From DATMRF01 sp035566435 (lineage in GTDB: Bacteria > Verrucomicrobiota > Verrucomicrobiia > Limisphaerales > UBA8199), in NCBI GenBank assembly GCA_035566435.1, contig DATMRF010000037.1, forward strand, positions 18,206-82,205: DNA of 64,000 nt. The letters are read 5' to 3'. Positions 32,340-41,341 of this stretch are shown here, piece by piece; position 1 is the stretch's first letter; each line of letters begins with the position of its first letter. The position numbers and the translations under genes are program-made. The notes under the pieces are model-generated. The model made no database searches. It was not told the DNA's origin and saw nothing but the letters and a program-made list of their open reading frames with translations.

Positions 32340-33764
32340 ATGCGTCTCCGGTCTCTACGGCGAGGCGTTTTCGTCGCCCTGTTTCTGCTGCCACGATGCG
32401 GCGTGGCAGCAGAGGCACCTCGAGATCTTTCCTCGGTTGAGCGCGCTGCCTCGCGAAACGTTTTCGGCTACGACCCCACGCCTGATTTCTTAAAGTTCGA
32501 CCCGGACTATCGCCGGAAGCACGCAAAGCACGTAGATGAACTGGAAGAGCTCCAACTTGAATTGGCCCGCCAGACCGCCAAAGGTCGTCCAACTCCGTGT
32601 TCACGTCAGATCTTTCTCGAAGCTCGCTGGCTGGTCTTTTATTCAGCCTACTGGGACCGAATCGAGCGGCGGCTCCGCGATTTGCGGGAGATGCTGAGCC
32701 GTCCCGCCGACCCGCCGGACGCTCGTGAACAGAACGAGGCCGACGGCAGCTACGACCATGGCAGCGAGGCTTGGTTCCTCAAACTGGACGCGACCATTGA
32801 GGAGGTCGAGTACCGGGGTGAGCGCGGTGAACAGCCAAAGTACCCGCTCAAACTCCTGGACCGGATCAACACCCCCGAGAAGCTGCGAGCCTACCTGGAC
32901 CCGCTGCTCGTTTCCGATGTGGCGAAAACCGGGTTGGACAATCGCTACGAGCTTAACATCGCCATCACCGCAATCGAGCGCTTCATTGTCGGACACGTCG
33001 GCCAGGTTTACCCGTTCCAGCCCGGGCTCAAACAGGCCTTGTTTGATTACGAGGACAAAGTCTGGCAGGACCCGCAGACCGGCTTTTTCGGAGGGTGGTA
33101 CCGGTTGGCCGATGGGAAGATCCGCAAGACTGCCGATCTGAGCGTCACCTTTCACATCGTCTCGTACCGCCGGGACAGTATTCAGCGGGTGCACCAGATG
33201 ATGCGCACCGTCATCGCCATGAAGGACCAGGAGTATCCCTTCGGCTGGCGCGAAGAAGGCCGGATGTCCAACCACCACAATTATGACGTGGTCAGACTTT
33301 TTCGTGTGGGCTGGTCCCAAATGGACAAGGAACAGCGCGCGCTCGCGCGGTCGGAGATGCGCCGGATGATGGATTTCTGCCTCAAAGAAACCATGAACTC
33401 CGACGGCTCCTTCAAGCTGATGGATGAAGATACGGTCGGGTCGTCCTTTCTGTTTCCTGTCTCGCTGTTGAACGAGTTGGGCTATTTCCGTCCGTCGTTG
33501 CGATTTTGGACCTGGGATTCCTTTCCGAACGCGATGAAAATGGCGGACACGACTGAAAGACGAATAAAGGCGATGGGCCTGACGGACACCGAATCAGCGA
33601 AAGTCCTGCGGCGCTTCGAAGAAGCTCGGCGCGAACGTCGCGCCTGGCTGCTTGGCGGAGCGCTGCTGATTCTGCTGTTGGTGTGGGCCGGGTGGAGACT
33701 CCTGAAATGGAAAGGCGCGGTGTGGGCCACAGCATTTCGCGGGAAGGGACCCGCCTTGCCGTGA
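32340..33764 (+). CDS. Membrane-anchored helical exported protein, unknown
   Basis: This 474-residue protein has a signal peptide (GVFVALFLLPRCGVAAEA), a long extracytoplasmic helical region, and one C-terminal transmembrane helix (WLLGGALLILLLVWAGWRLL) with a basic tail. The helical body contains ELNIAITAIERFIVGHVG, GFFGGWYRLADGKIRKTADL and GWREEGRMSNHHNYDVVRLF, which look like an alpha/alpha-barrel (terpenoid-cyclase or lyase-like) but match no family I can name. ATG 32340 starts the signal; the frame extends upstream to 32301. Confidence 0.65.
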   Translation: MRLRSLRRGVFVALFLLPRCGVAAEAPRDLSSVERAASRNVFGYDPTPDFLKFDPDYRRKHAKHVDELEELQLELARQTAKGRPTPCSRQIFLEARWLVFYSAYWDRIERRLRDLREMLSRPADPPDAREQNEADGSYDHGSEAWFLKLDATIEEVEYRGERGEQPKYPLKLLDRINTPEKLRAYLDPLLVSDVAKTGLDNRYELNIAITAIERFIVGHVGQVYPFQPGLKQALFDYEDKVWQDPQTGFFGGWYRLADGKIRKTADLSVTFHIVSYRRDSIQRVHQMMRTVIAMKDQEYPFGWREEGRMSNHHNYDVVRLFRVGWSQMDKEQRALARSEMRRMMDFCLKETMNSDGSFKLMDEDTVGSSFLFPVSLLNELGYFRPSLRFWTWDSFPNAMKMADTTERRIKAMGLTDTESAKVLRRFEEARRERRAWLLGGALLILLLVWAGWRLLKWKGAVWATAFRGKGPALP

Positions 33765-33846
33765 CGTTCCTTGCATTAGCGCGCTTCGCCCGTTTCGATA
33801 AACCGATGCCCGTTTGCCCGAACCCCGTTAGGGGCCAGTTTGCTTT

Positions 33847-36800
33847 TCACTGAATCCGGGTGACGGTCAGCGTGCTGTTGGCGGTGCCGAATAACCGGAC
33901 GCCTGAGCTCGAACCGGTGAACTGCATGGTCAGCACATCACCGGCATTGGCACTGGCAATCAGGCTTTTGGAAACGGCAATGAATTGATTCAGAGCCGCA
34001 AACGTCACGGCGGCCCGGCTGCCGGGGATTTCGAGGCCGTTCAAGGTGACCCGGAATTGGGCGTTTGTGCCTGAGACGGTGGTTACATCGGCGTTGTACT
34101 GGACCAGATAAAGACCCGTCTGGGCGTTGGTGTACTGGGAGGTGCCGCTGGTGTGCGTCCAGCCGTTGACCTGAGCGTCCGTCGCAAAGACGACATCCTG
34201 GAAAACATTGCCTGTGGCGACGCTTTGCAGTCCACTGTTGTAAGCAAAAACGTAGTTACCCAACGCGCCCGCGCCGACGTTGAACAGCCCGGACCCGTCG
34301 CCTTGGAAGGAGGCGGCACGCACCGTGCCGGCTACGTTGAGCGCCGCACCGGCAGGGTTGTTTGTGTTGACACCCACACCCCCGGAGGCGCGGACCAGAA
34401 ACTGGTTGGCCCCGGTCGAGCCAAACGGCGCATTCTGTGAATCGGCCCAGACGAACGAGCCGTCGTTGCCAGCATAGGCCTGCTGTCCTGCGGCGAAGCT
34501 GTAATTACCGGCAGCAGAGTTGGAGTAGCCGCCCGGGATGGCGGCGTAAGTAGCGCCGCCCTGGACGGCATTGAGCGCCCCGCCGGCGATGGTGGCGCCC
34601 GTGGCGTTAGTACCGATCGAGTTGGTTTGGCCGCCGCCGATGGTGGCGTAGTAGGAATTCATCCCGATGAGGGAGAACCAGCCACCTCCAATCGTGCCGC
34701 CATAGGTGTTGTCCTGAATAATCTCGCCGTAACCGCCGCCGATGGTGCCCAGGTTGGAATTGGTGCCGATGGAATTGTTCGAGCCCCCACCCACCGTTGC
34801 CCCGGCGCTGCCGCTCTTATTAAATTCGCCGCCCGCGATGGTCGATGAGTATGCGCCAGGTTGAACCGAATTGGCGTAGCCGCCCGCAATCGTCGAGCTA
34901 CTGGCATTGGACTGGATCGTATTGTAGAAACCTCCACCGATGCTCGACGCCGTGCTCAAGGACTGAACCGAGTTGGCGCCACCGCCGGCGATGGAGCCGA
35001 AATCACCCGCTATGGTGTTGGCATACGCGTTGCCAAAATAACTGGCCGCGCCTCCCCCGCTGATCGTCGCGCCATAAGTGCCCGGCGCGATAGAATTAAC
35101 TGAAGACCCCTCGATTACGTTCACGATATTCGAATGAGAAGCATCGTTGGTGGTCGCTTGCGGCATGGGCAACGGTTCGCCGTCCACGGTCAGGCCCGCG
35201 CCGGCAGTCACCAACCGCACGCCGCCGGTGGCCCGAATGCTCAACTCGTTCGAGCGAGTCGAACTAAACGGAGCAGGTGCGCTGGCGTCCGACCAAACGA
35301 AGCTACCGGGATGGTTGGCTTGCGCATTGTTGCCGGCGGCAAAGCTGTACGGGCCGCCGGCAACATTGAAGGAGCCACCGGCAACCGCGGCGAATGGGGC
35401 GTTGCTCAAAATCGTGTTTTGCAGGCCACCGGCGATGGTGGCGTAAGAAGCGGCAACCGAGTTGCCGTTGCCGCCGCCGACGGACGAGCCCGGCGCGTTG
35501 TTACCAATCGAATTGCCGCTTCCTCCGCTAATGGTCGAGGCAAAGGAATTGGTGCCGATGCTGCTGAATGAACCGCCCGCAATAGTCGAATCAAAGGTGT
35601 TGTTTGCAATTCGATTAAAATAGCCGCCGCCGATAAACCCGCTATTGGAGTTCGTCCCGACCGAGTGGAAGCTGCCGCCGCCAATGGTCGCGTAGGGACT
35701 GTCGATGGTATTACCGAGTCCGCCGGCGATCGTGGAGTTGTAGCCGCCGAGATTCGCATTGAACGCCTGGGCCTGAATCAGGTTCTGCGAACCACCGGCA
35801 ATGGCTGAACTGGCTGCAGCGGATTGAATCGTGTTATTGTAGCCGCCCGCCACAATTGATTGAGCGCCGGCGGCGTTGTTGAAGTAGCCTCCGCTAACCG
35901 TGCTGGCAAAGCCGCCGGCGGTGTTGAATTCGCCGCCGGCGATCACGGATTCTTGCTCCAAGTTGCTGATCGTATTGAACGCTCCTCCGCCAATCGCCGA
36001 GTCGTACGCGAAGGGCTGTATCAGGTTGTCGTGGCCGCCCCCGATGATCGAATGGTCGGCGGCGACGGTGTTGCGGCGCCCGCCGCTAATGGTGCCCCAG
36101 ATGGCCGAAACGTGGTTCGAGCCTGCGCCCGGCTCGTAACCATTGGTCGTGTAATTCAGAACTCCGCCGCCCGCGATGGTGGCGCCGTAGATGCCGGGGT
36201 CCACGAAATTGTTCGGCGCCCCGCCGATGACGTTCGGAGCTCCAAAGTTATTGGTGTCCGGTTCCAGCCGAAACGCGCGCGATTGGTTGGCCCAAAGCTC
36301 GACCGGCTGATTATTCGTGGTGCCAATGAACTGGCCGGGCGCAACCTGGTTTCCGCCCAGTTGCCAGAAGGCGCCTGCTCCAAGGCCGCTGAGGGTGAGC
36401 GCGTTGACGTTGCTCACGCCTGCGCCGTTGCCGATGAAGGTGCCCCGGAAACTATCGGCGGGGTTGTTCAGGATCACCGCGTTGGTATAAGTACCGGCGG
36501 CCAGTCCGCCGTTGACGGCGTTCTCGGCAAAAATCGCGTAGGGAACCGGCGTGACGGCCTGCAAGGGACTCAAATCCACGTAAGCACCGGCGCCGTTTGT
36601 CCTCACACCCACCTCCAGCCAGTAATTGGTGCCGTTGAATATCCCGGGCCCGAAATCGAGCGTCAACATGAACAGACCGTTGGTGACGGGGATCGCATTG
36701 GTGAGGAGGGTGCTGCCCGCTTGGTTGTTGCCCAAAGGATCGAGGAATACCTTGAAGCGTAAATCGTAGAGGCCGGCGGCCGGCACGCCGTTGTCATTGA

Positions 36801-36921
36801 GCCGGCCCTGGTAAGTGAAGGCAGTGCCTTGGGCCAGGGCTGCGGTTTGCGCAAGAAGGTCGCCGAGTACGAGCAACAGCGCGGCCTGGGACGTGAGTGC
36901 AAGTGCGGAATTTAATCTCAT
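33847..36921 (-). CDS. Giant secreted protein with YadA-head-like repeats and C1q/TNF-like tail
   Basis: This 1024-residue exported protein has a signal peptide of 31 residues. A conserved N-terminal module follows (GTAFTYQGRLNDNGVPAAG, about 30-135). Then come two long tracts of 14-16-residue units of the form IAGGxxNxI (about 190-540 and 600-800), each ending in a segment with GSFVWSD or GSFVWAD and a GGVR/GGVG strand. The repeats resemble the left-handed beta-roll of trimeric YadA heads. The last 140 residues (from GNYVFAYNSG to TVTRIQ) look like a C1q/TNF-like trimerisation domain. No outer-membrane anchor is visible. It is probably a fibrous surface or adhesive protein. Confidence 0.75.
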   Translation of the reverse strand: MRLNSALALTSQAALLLVLGDLLAQTAALAQGTAFTYQGRLNDNGVPAAGLYDLRFKVFLDPLGNNQAGSTLLTNAIPVTNGLFMLTLDFGPGIFNGTNYWLEVGVRTNGAGAYVDLSPLQAVTPVPYAIFAENAVNGGLAAGTYTNAVILNNPADSFRGTFIGNGAGVSNVNALTLSGLGAGAFWQLGGNQVAPGQFIGTTNNQPVELWANQSRAFRLEPDTNNFGAPNVIGGAPNNFVDPGIYGATIAGGGVLNYTTNGYEPGAGSNHVSAIWGTISGGRRNTVAADHSIIGGGHDNLIQPFAYDSAIGGGAFNTISNLEQESVIAGGEFNTAGGFASTVSGGYFNNAAGAQSIVAGGYNNTIQSAAASSAIAGGSQNLIQAQAFNANLGGYNSTIAGGLGNTIDSPYATIGGGSFHSVGTNSNSGFIGGGYFNRIANNTFDSTIAGGSFSSIGTNSFASTISGGSGNSIGNNAPGSSVGGGNGNSVAASYATIAGGLQNTILSNAPFAAVAGGSFNVAGGPYSFAAGNNAQANHPGSFVWSDASAPAPFSSTRSNELSIRATGGVRLVTAGAGLTVDGEPLPMPQATTNDASHSNIVNVIEGSSVNSIAPGTYGATISGGGAASYFGNAYANTIAGDFGSIAGGGANSVQSLSTASSIGGGFYNTIQSNASSSTIAGGYANSVQPGAYSSTIAGGEFNKSGSAGATVGGGSNNSIGTNSNLGTIGGGYGEIIQDNTYGGTIGGGWFSLIGMNSYYATIGGGQTNSIGTNATGATIAGGALNAVQGGATYAAIPGGYSNSAAGNYSFAAGQQAYAGNDGSFVWADSQNAPFGSTGANQFLVRASGGVGVNTNNPAGAALNVAGTVRAASFQGDGSGLFNVGAGALGNYVFAYNSGLQSVATGNVFQDVVFATDAQVNGWTHTSGTSQYTNAQTGLYLVQYNADVTTVSGTNAQFRVTLNGLEIPGSRAAVTFAALNQFIAVSKSLIASANAGDVLTMQFTGSSSGVRLFGTANSTLTVTRIQ

Positions 36922-37461
36922 AGGTTACGTATCCTCGTTGTCAAAAGCTAAGAGCGTTTCACAAGCCTTTGGGTGCAAGTTCTATCACCGGCCCTGTCAG
37001 CGTGCGGACGAAACCGCACCGCAGGCGCACGAAAGGTCCGGTGGTCATACCCTAAGTAAGCCCACGATGCAAACGAGGTCAACCGATAACGCGGTTCGTT
37101 TCGATATACCGTCCGGGTGCAGGGGGTTTTCCGGTTGGCCAAGGTCGCTCGACAGGATACGGCCCGGGGTCCCACAGCTCGGACTGCGCGGGCGTAACCT
37201 GCGATATCCGCCACGGCGGCCGTGGACAAGCGTCGAAGGGGCTCAGGTCTCGGGGCGAGTGCGCCTCATTTTCTGAGCGCGGCGTTCCCGAACTTCCCCT
37301 CACCCCGGCCCTCTTCCGGCGGGAGAGGGAGAATCGTCGGCAGCTGAAAGGCGCGCACGGGCTGCGCGGGAATTGAGCGATGACCTGTGTGCGCGGCTTT
37401 CTTGACGGGGTGGGGGGTCCACGGTTACGCTTGCTGATGCAAATGGTAATGAAATCAAATT
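36922..37461. other. Intergenic region between repeat protein and nuo operon
   Basis: This stretch of about 540 nt has no credible gene. It must contain the nuo promoter; a TTGACG near 37404 is a possible -35 but no clear -10 is seen. A GGCGGGAGAGGGAG-type simple sequence lies near 37316. Confidence 0.45.
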
Positions 37462-37839
37462 ATGCCGCCTGAGAGCAGTCCTTACTTATTCATTATTCTT
37501 TTGCTGGCCGGCGCGGCGGCTTTTGCGCTGGTTCCGCTCGGGCTGGCGTGGCTGTGGGCCAGGTTGTTCTCTCCGCCCAAGCCCGGCTCCGACAAAGGCG
37601 CCATTTACGAGTGCGGCCTCGAGTCGAAGGGGGACGCGTGGGTGCAGTTCCGGTCGGAGTATTATCTCTATGCGATCATCTTTTTGATTTTGGATGTGGA
37701 GACGGTTTTCCTGCTGCCGTTCGCCGTGGCGTTTGCTGGCCTTTCGGGCGGCGCATTTATCGCCATGATGGTGTTTCTCCTGCTCTTGGCTGAGGGCCTC
37801 GTTTGGGCTTGGCAGAAGGGAGTTCTAACATGGAGGTGA
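37462..37839 (+). CDS. nuoA: NADH-quinone oxidoreductase subunit A
   Basis: This 125-residue, three-helix membrane subunit is at the junction of the peripheral and membrane arms of complex I. The conserved loop KGAIYECGLESKGDAW and the following FRSEYYLYAIIFLILDVETVFLLPFA are diagnostic; Glu and Asp in the second helix take part in proton-quinone coupling. It is the first gene of the operon. A 117-nt gap with an inverted simple-sequence repeat separates it from nuoB, an unusual spacing for an operon otherwise full of overlaps. Confidence 0.95.
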   Translation: MPPESSPYLFIILLLAGAAAFALVPLGLAWLWARLFSPPKPGSDKGAIYECGLESKGDAWVQFRSEYYLYAIIFLILDVETVFLLPFAVAFAGLSGGAFIAMMVFLLLLAEGLVWAWQKGVLTWR

Positions 37840-37850
37840 ACAGCGCAAAA

Positions 37851-37930
37851 GGAGTAATGGAGTATTGGAGTGCTGGAGTAATCGAAGGACGCAGTCTCCG
37901 AAGCCCATCACTCCACCACTCCATCACTCC
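37851..37930. repeat. Inverted simple-sequence repeat between nuoA and nuoB
   Basis: GGAGTAATGGAGTATTGGAG and the nearby ACTCCACCACTCCATCACTC can pair imperfectly. Similar TCCACCACTCCA sequence surrounds the terminase genes (28226-28262, 29514-29568). Confidence 0.6.
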
Positions 37931-37956
37931 AACGCCTTCGTCTTCCAGGTCTTGCT

Positions 37957-38571
37957 ATGGATGAAGGACTGCGCAGTGAGTTGAGCAAGCAGGGCATTTT
38001 TACGACGACCCTGGAAGATTTGTATAACTGGGGCCGCAAGAATTCGCTCTGGCCGCTTGGCTTTGGGCTGGCGTGTTGCGCGATCGAAATGATCGCCACT
38101 TCGATGGCGCGTTATGACCTGGCGCGGTTCGGGGCCGAGGTGTTCCGGCCTTCGCCGCGTCAAGCTGACCTGATGATTGTGGCCGGCACGGTGACGAAGA
38201 AAATGGCACCGCAGGTGGTGCGGCTCTATAACCAAATGCCCGAGCCGAAATATGTAATTGCGATGGGCGCCTGCGCCATCTCTGGTGGACCCTTCAAGCA
38301 GGGGTACAATGTGCTGAAGGGTATCGACCGTTACATTCCGGTGGACGTGCACATCCCCGGCTGTCCGCCGCGTCCCGAGGCGCTGTTGCACGCGCTGATG
38401 ACGCTCCAGCAGAAAATCGGCGACCAGGCGTTGACTGGCGCGGGGCGTCCTCGTCACTTGGATGCCGCCGCACCGGGCGAATTTGCGGTGCCCGAGTTTG
38501 GCGAGCACGATTTGGTGCCGACCTGCAACGCTGAGGTGTGGCACCCGGAACCGGTGGTGAGGGAGTCATGA
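37957..38571 (+). CDS. nuoB: NADH-quinone oxidoreductase subunit B
   Basis: This 204-residue subunit holds the terminal iron-sulfur cluster N2 next to the quinone site. The ligands are Cys40 and Cys41 in GLACCAIEM, Cys106 in MGACAISGG and Cys136 in PGCPPRPE. The C-terminal 40 residues are longer than in E. coli NuoB and look unstructured. The stop overlaps the nuoC start region (1 nt between them), so the two are coupled. Confidence 0.96.
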   Translation: MDEGLRSELSKQGIFTTTLEDLYNWGRKNSLWPLGFGLACCAIEMIATSMARYDLARFGAEVFRPSPRQADLMIVAGTVTKKMAPQVVRLYNQMPEPKYVIAMGACAISGGPFKQGYNVLKGIDRYIPVDVHIPGCPPRPEALLHALMTLQQKIGDQALTGAGRPRHLDAAAPGEFAVPEFGEHDLVPTCNAEVWHPEPVVRES

Positions 38572-38572
38572 G

Positions 38573-39214
38573 GTGCGTATCGAAACCTTAGATCAAATCA
38601 AGGCGAGAATCGAAGCGGCTGTGCCTGGCGCTAGGGTGCAGCGCGTTGCAAACGGCAGTCCCTCGGCCCAGGATTCTCTCGTAGTGGATAATGAGCACGC
38701 GGTAGCGGTGGCGGGGTTTTTGCGGGACGACCCGTCGCTGCGGCTGGATTATGCTTCGAATGTCACCGGGATCGATTGGCTGGACACGGTGGTCAAGGAA
38801 ACGACGCGGACGAAGCAAATCATCGACGGCGTCGAACGTGAAATCGCACAGACGACCGAAACGAAAAAGCCGGGCTACCTGGAAGTCGTCTATCACCTTT
38901 ACTCGATGGAGCTGAAGCAGGGCCCGGTGATCCTCCGGCTTCGGACGGGGAACCGGATTGACCAGGCACGGGTTCCTTCGTTAACGCCCGTCTGGCGCGG
39001 GGCTGAGTTCCAGGAGCGCGAGGTGTTCGATCTGTACGGCGTCGAGTTTGAAGGTCATCCGGATTTACGCCGCATCCTCATGTGGGACGGTTTCCGGGAC
39101 TTCCCGATGCGGAGAGATTACGTCGAGCCTGACGATTACGAATACGAACCCACCCCGCACGACGAGGTGCTCGACAAAGCCAGGACGCACTACCCATCGG
39201 AAGCGACAACGTGA
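38573..39214 (+). CDS. nuoC: NADH-quinone oxidoreductase subunit C
   Basis: This 213-residue peripheral-arm subunit starts at GTG 38573. The family core is EVVYHLYSMELKQGPVILRLRT and PVWRGAEFQEREVFDLYGVEFEGHPDLRRI, ending in MRRDYVEPDDYEYEP. NuoC and NuoD are separate here, unlike the fused form of E. coli. The N-terminal 80 residues contain a short insertion rich in Thr and Glu after the first beta strands. The stop overlaps the nuoD GTG by 4 nt. Confidence 0.93.
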   Translation: MRIETLDQIKARIEAAVPGARVQRVANGSPSAQDSLVVDNEHAVAVAGFLRDDPSLRLDYASNVTGIDWLDTVVKETTRTKQIIDGVEREIAQTTETKKPGYLEVVYHLYSMELKQGPVILRLRTGNRIDQARVPSLTPVWRGAEFQEREVFDLYGVEFEGHPDLRRILMWDGFRDFPMRRDYVEPDDYEYEPTPHDEVLDKARTHYPSEATT

Positions 39215-40437
39215 ATCGGATCAGCCGCGAATCTGCAATGGTTGAATTGCCGGCAGGGGCTGAAATTCCCGCTCCGGAAGGGGCAGGGGAACTCAATTAT
39301 TCGGTCACGCCGAAAACGAGCGGCAACGGCTCGCTGGATGGCCAGTTGCTTGAAATCTCAATGGGGCCACAACATCCCTCGACCCATGGCGTGTTCCGCA
39401 TGGACGTCGTGCTGGACGGCGAACGGGTCGTCAAGCTCAAGCCGGTGTTCGGTTACCTACACCGAAACCATGAAAAGATTGCCGAAGGCGCGACCTACCT
39501 GTCGTCGATGCCGTACACGGACCGGCTCGATTATTTTTGTTCGCTGACCAACAACTGGGCCTACGCGCTGGCGGTGGAAACGTTAGCGGGCCTGCAGGTG
39601 CCGGAGCGCGCCGAGTATATCCGGGTGATCACGGCCGAGCTTACCCGGCTGCAAAACCACGCCTGTCTCGGCGGATTCCTGCTTCAGGACATGGGGGCGT
39701 CGGGCACGCCATTGATGTACGCGTTTCGCGAGCGTGAAAAAATCCTCGATCTGTTTGAGGCGCTGACCGGCGCGCGAATGATGTGCAATTACATGCGGTT
39801 CGGCGGGTGCCGGTGCGACCTGCCTGACGGCTGGCTGGAAGAGGCCCGGCAAGTCGTGGCCGGCTTCCCGCGCTTTCTCGACGAGTTCGAGGCACTGCTC
39901 AACGAGAACGAGATTTTGATGGCTCGCACGCAGGGAGTCGGCGTGCTGCCGCGCGCATTGGCGGTCAATGCCGGCATTACCGGTCCGATGCTTCGCGCTT
40001 CGGGGGTCAACTATGACCTCCGCAAGGTTGATAAATACGGCATTTATGAGCGGTTCGGCTTCCGGGTGCCCATGGGCGAACATGGGGACGTTTATGACCG
40101 GTACATGGTCCGCGTTTTGGAAATGCGGGAGTCGCTAAAAATCCTCGAACAAGCCCTGCGCGACGTCCCCGCCGGGCCGATTATCGACCCGAAAGCGAAG
40201 CTGCGGGGGTTCCGGCCAAAAGCAGGGGAGGCTTATGGACGAATTGAAGCGCCAAAAGGCGAGCTGGGCTTTTACCTGATCAGCGATGGGTCGACGAATC
40301 CTTACCGATACCGGGTGCGTCCGCCGAGCTTGATCAATCTGACGGTGCTGGAGGACATGTGCCTGGGGCAGTACGTGGCAGACGTGGTGGTGATCCTCGG
40401 CAGCGTGGATATCGTGCTCGGGGAGGTTGATCGATAG
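39211..40437 (+). CDS. nuoD: NADH-quinone oxidoreductase subunit D
   Basis: This 408-residue subunit forms the quinone-binding pocket with NuoB. It shows MGPQHPSTHGVFRMDVVLDGE, the pocket loop with conserved His and Asp/Tyr nearby, and the [NiFe]-hydrogenase-like C-terminus VADVVVILGSVDIVLGEVDR. The GTG at 39211 overlaps the nuoC stop; ATG 39238 would remove nine residues and is an alternative. No fusion to NuoC. nuoI follows 5 nt later, so nuoE, nuoF and nuoG, which often sit here, are absent. Confidence 0.95.
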   Translation: MNRISRESAMVELPAGAEIPAPEGAGELNYSVTPKTSGNGSLDGQLLEISMGPQHPSTHGVFRMDVVLDGERVVKLKPVFGYLHRNHEKIAEGATYLSSMPYTDRLDYFCSLTNNWAYALAVETLAGLQVPERAEYIRVITAELTRLQNHACLGGFLLQDMGASGTPLMYAFREREKILDLFEALTGARMMCNYMRFGGCRCDLPDGWLEEARQVVAGFPRFLDEFEALLNENEILMARTQGVGVLPRALAVNAGITGPMLRASGVNYDLRKVDKYGIYERFGFRVPMGEHGDVYDRYMVRVLEMRESLKILEQALRDVPAGPIIDPKAKLRGFRPKAGEAYGRIEAPKGELGFYLISDGSTNPYRYRVRPPSLINLTVLEDMCLGQYVADVVVILGSVDIVLGEVDR

Positions 40438-40442
40438 GATCT

Positions 40443-41048
40443 ATGTTAGGCGAAGGAATACTTAAAGGCATGGCGGAGACGGCCCGGAACTTCCTCGGCA
40501 GCTACGTCTCCGAGGATCGGTTGACCACCGTCCAGTACCCCGAAGACCGGCTGCCCCAAAAGGAGGCGGCCAGGAATTTTCCGTTCCTGGTCTATGACGG
40601 CGACGACTGGCAAAAGGGACTGCGTTGTGTGGCGTGCCAGATCTGTGAGAAGGAATGTCCGCCCAAGTGCATTTACATTATCAAGGACGCTGTCAAAAAG
40701 CCTGACTACCTGGGCAAACTCCAATTGCAGCCCAAGGTTTTCGACATTGATACCTCGGTTTGCATGAGTTGCCAAATCTGCGTCGAGGTTTGCCCCTTTG
40801 ATGCGATCAAGATGGACGTCGAGTATGAACTGAGCACGGACAACCGCTTCGGCGGGCTTTTACAGCGCAAGAACGATCTGGCCAAGCCCAACGAGTATTA
40901 TCACCAAATACATCCCACTGAAGCTGCCGAAGTGGATGGACGGCTCGGGGCGGAAAAGATTAAGGCTGAGGCGAAAGCTGCGAGTGCACCGAAGCCACCG
41001 GCCACACCCAAACCGGCGCTCGTGCCGGGGGCTGCCACGGCGCGTTGA
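40443..41048 (+). CDS. nuoI: NADH-quinone oxidoreductase subunit I
   Basis: This 201-residue 8Fe ferredoxin-type subunit carries clusters N6a and N6b to N2. The cluster motifs are CVACQICEKEC (Cys62, 65, 68, 72) and CMSCQICVEVC (Cys107, 110, 113, 117). A Pro/Ala/Lys-rich tail of about 40 residues, with PKPPATPKP, extends past the family core and is probably flexible. It comes directly after nuoD and before nuoH, an order different from the common nuoGHI. Confidence 0.94.
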   Translation: MLGEGILKGMAETARNFLGSYVSEDRLTTVQYPEDRLPQKEAARNFPFLVYDGDDWQKGLRCVACQICEKECPPKCIYIIKDAVKKPDYLGKLQLQPKVFDIDTSVCMSCQICVEVCPFDAIKMDVEYELSTDNRFGGLLQRKNDLAKPNEYYHQIHPTEAAEVDGRLGAEKIKAEAKAASAPKPPATPKPALVPGAATAR

Positions 41049-41341
41049 ATTACTATATTCAGAAATGTCGTTGTTTTGCGCAGATTTTCGTGGTTCCAAG
41101 TTGCAAATTGAAGCTTGCAAGCCGGCTGCGCTGACGGCCCTCAACTTGCAACTTTGAACCTTCAACCTGCAACCCTTTGCACACCGAATTTGGTTCCGGC
41201 AGCGCCGGCTTGTGGACGACGCGCCCTACCATTGAAGCATCGTTAAAACAATTACTTGCCCGGGGGCTTGCTCCGCGCAATCTTGAAGTTCTGTAAAGCC
41301 CGGCACGAAGAGGGGGAGCGCCCTTTGTTTGCCGGCCAAAG
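41049..41341. other. Gap inside the nuo operon
   Basis: This stretch of 293 nt lies between nuoI and nuoH, the largest gap in the operon. It contains simple sequence made of TTGCAA/CTTGAA-like words (41095-41175) with self-complementarity, and no ORF that I accept. An internal promoter for nuoH-N is possible but not identified. Confidence 0.45.
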
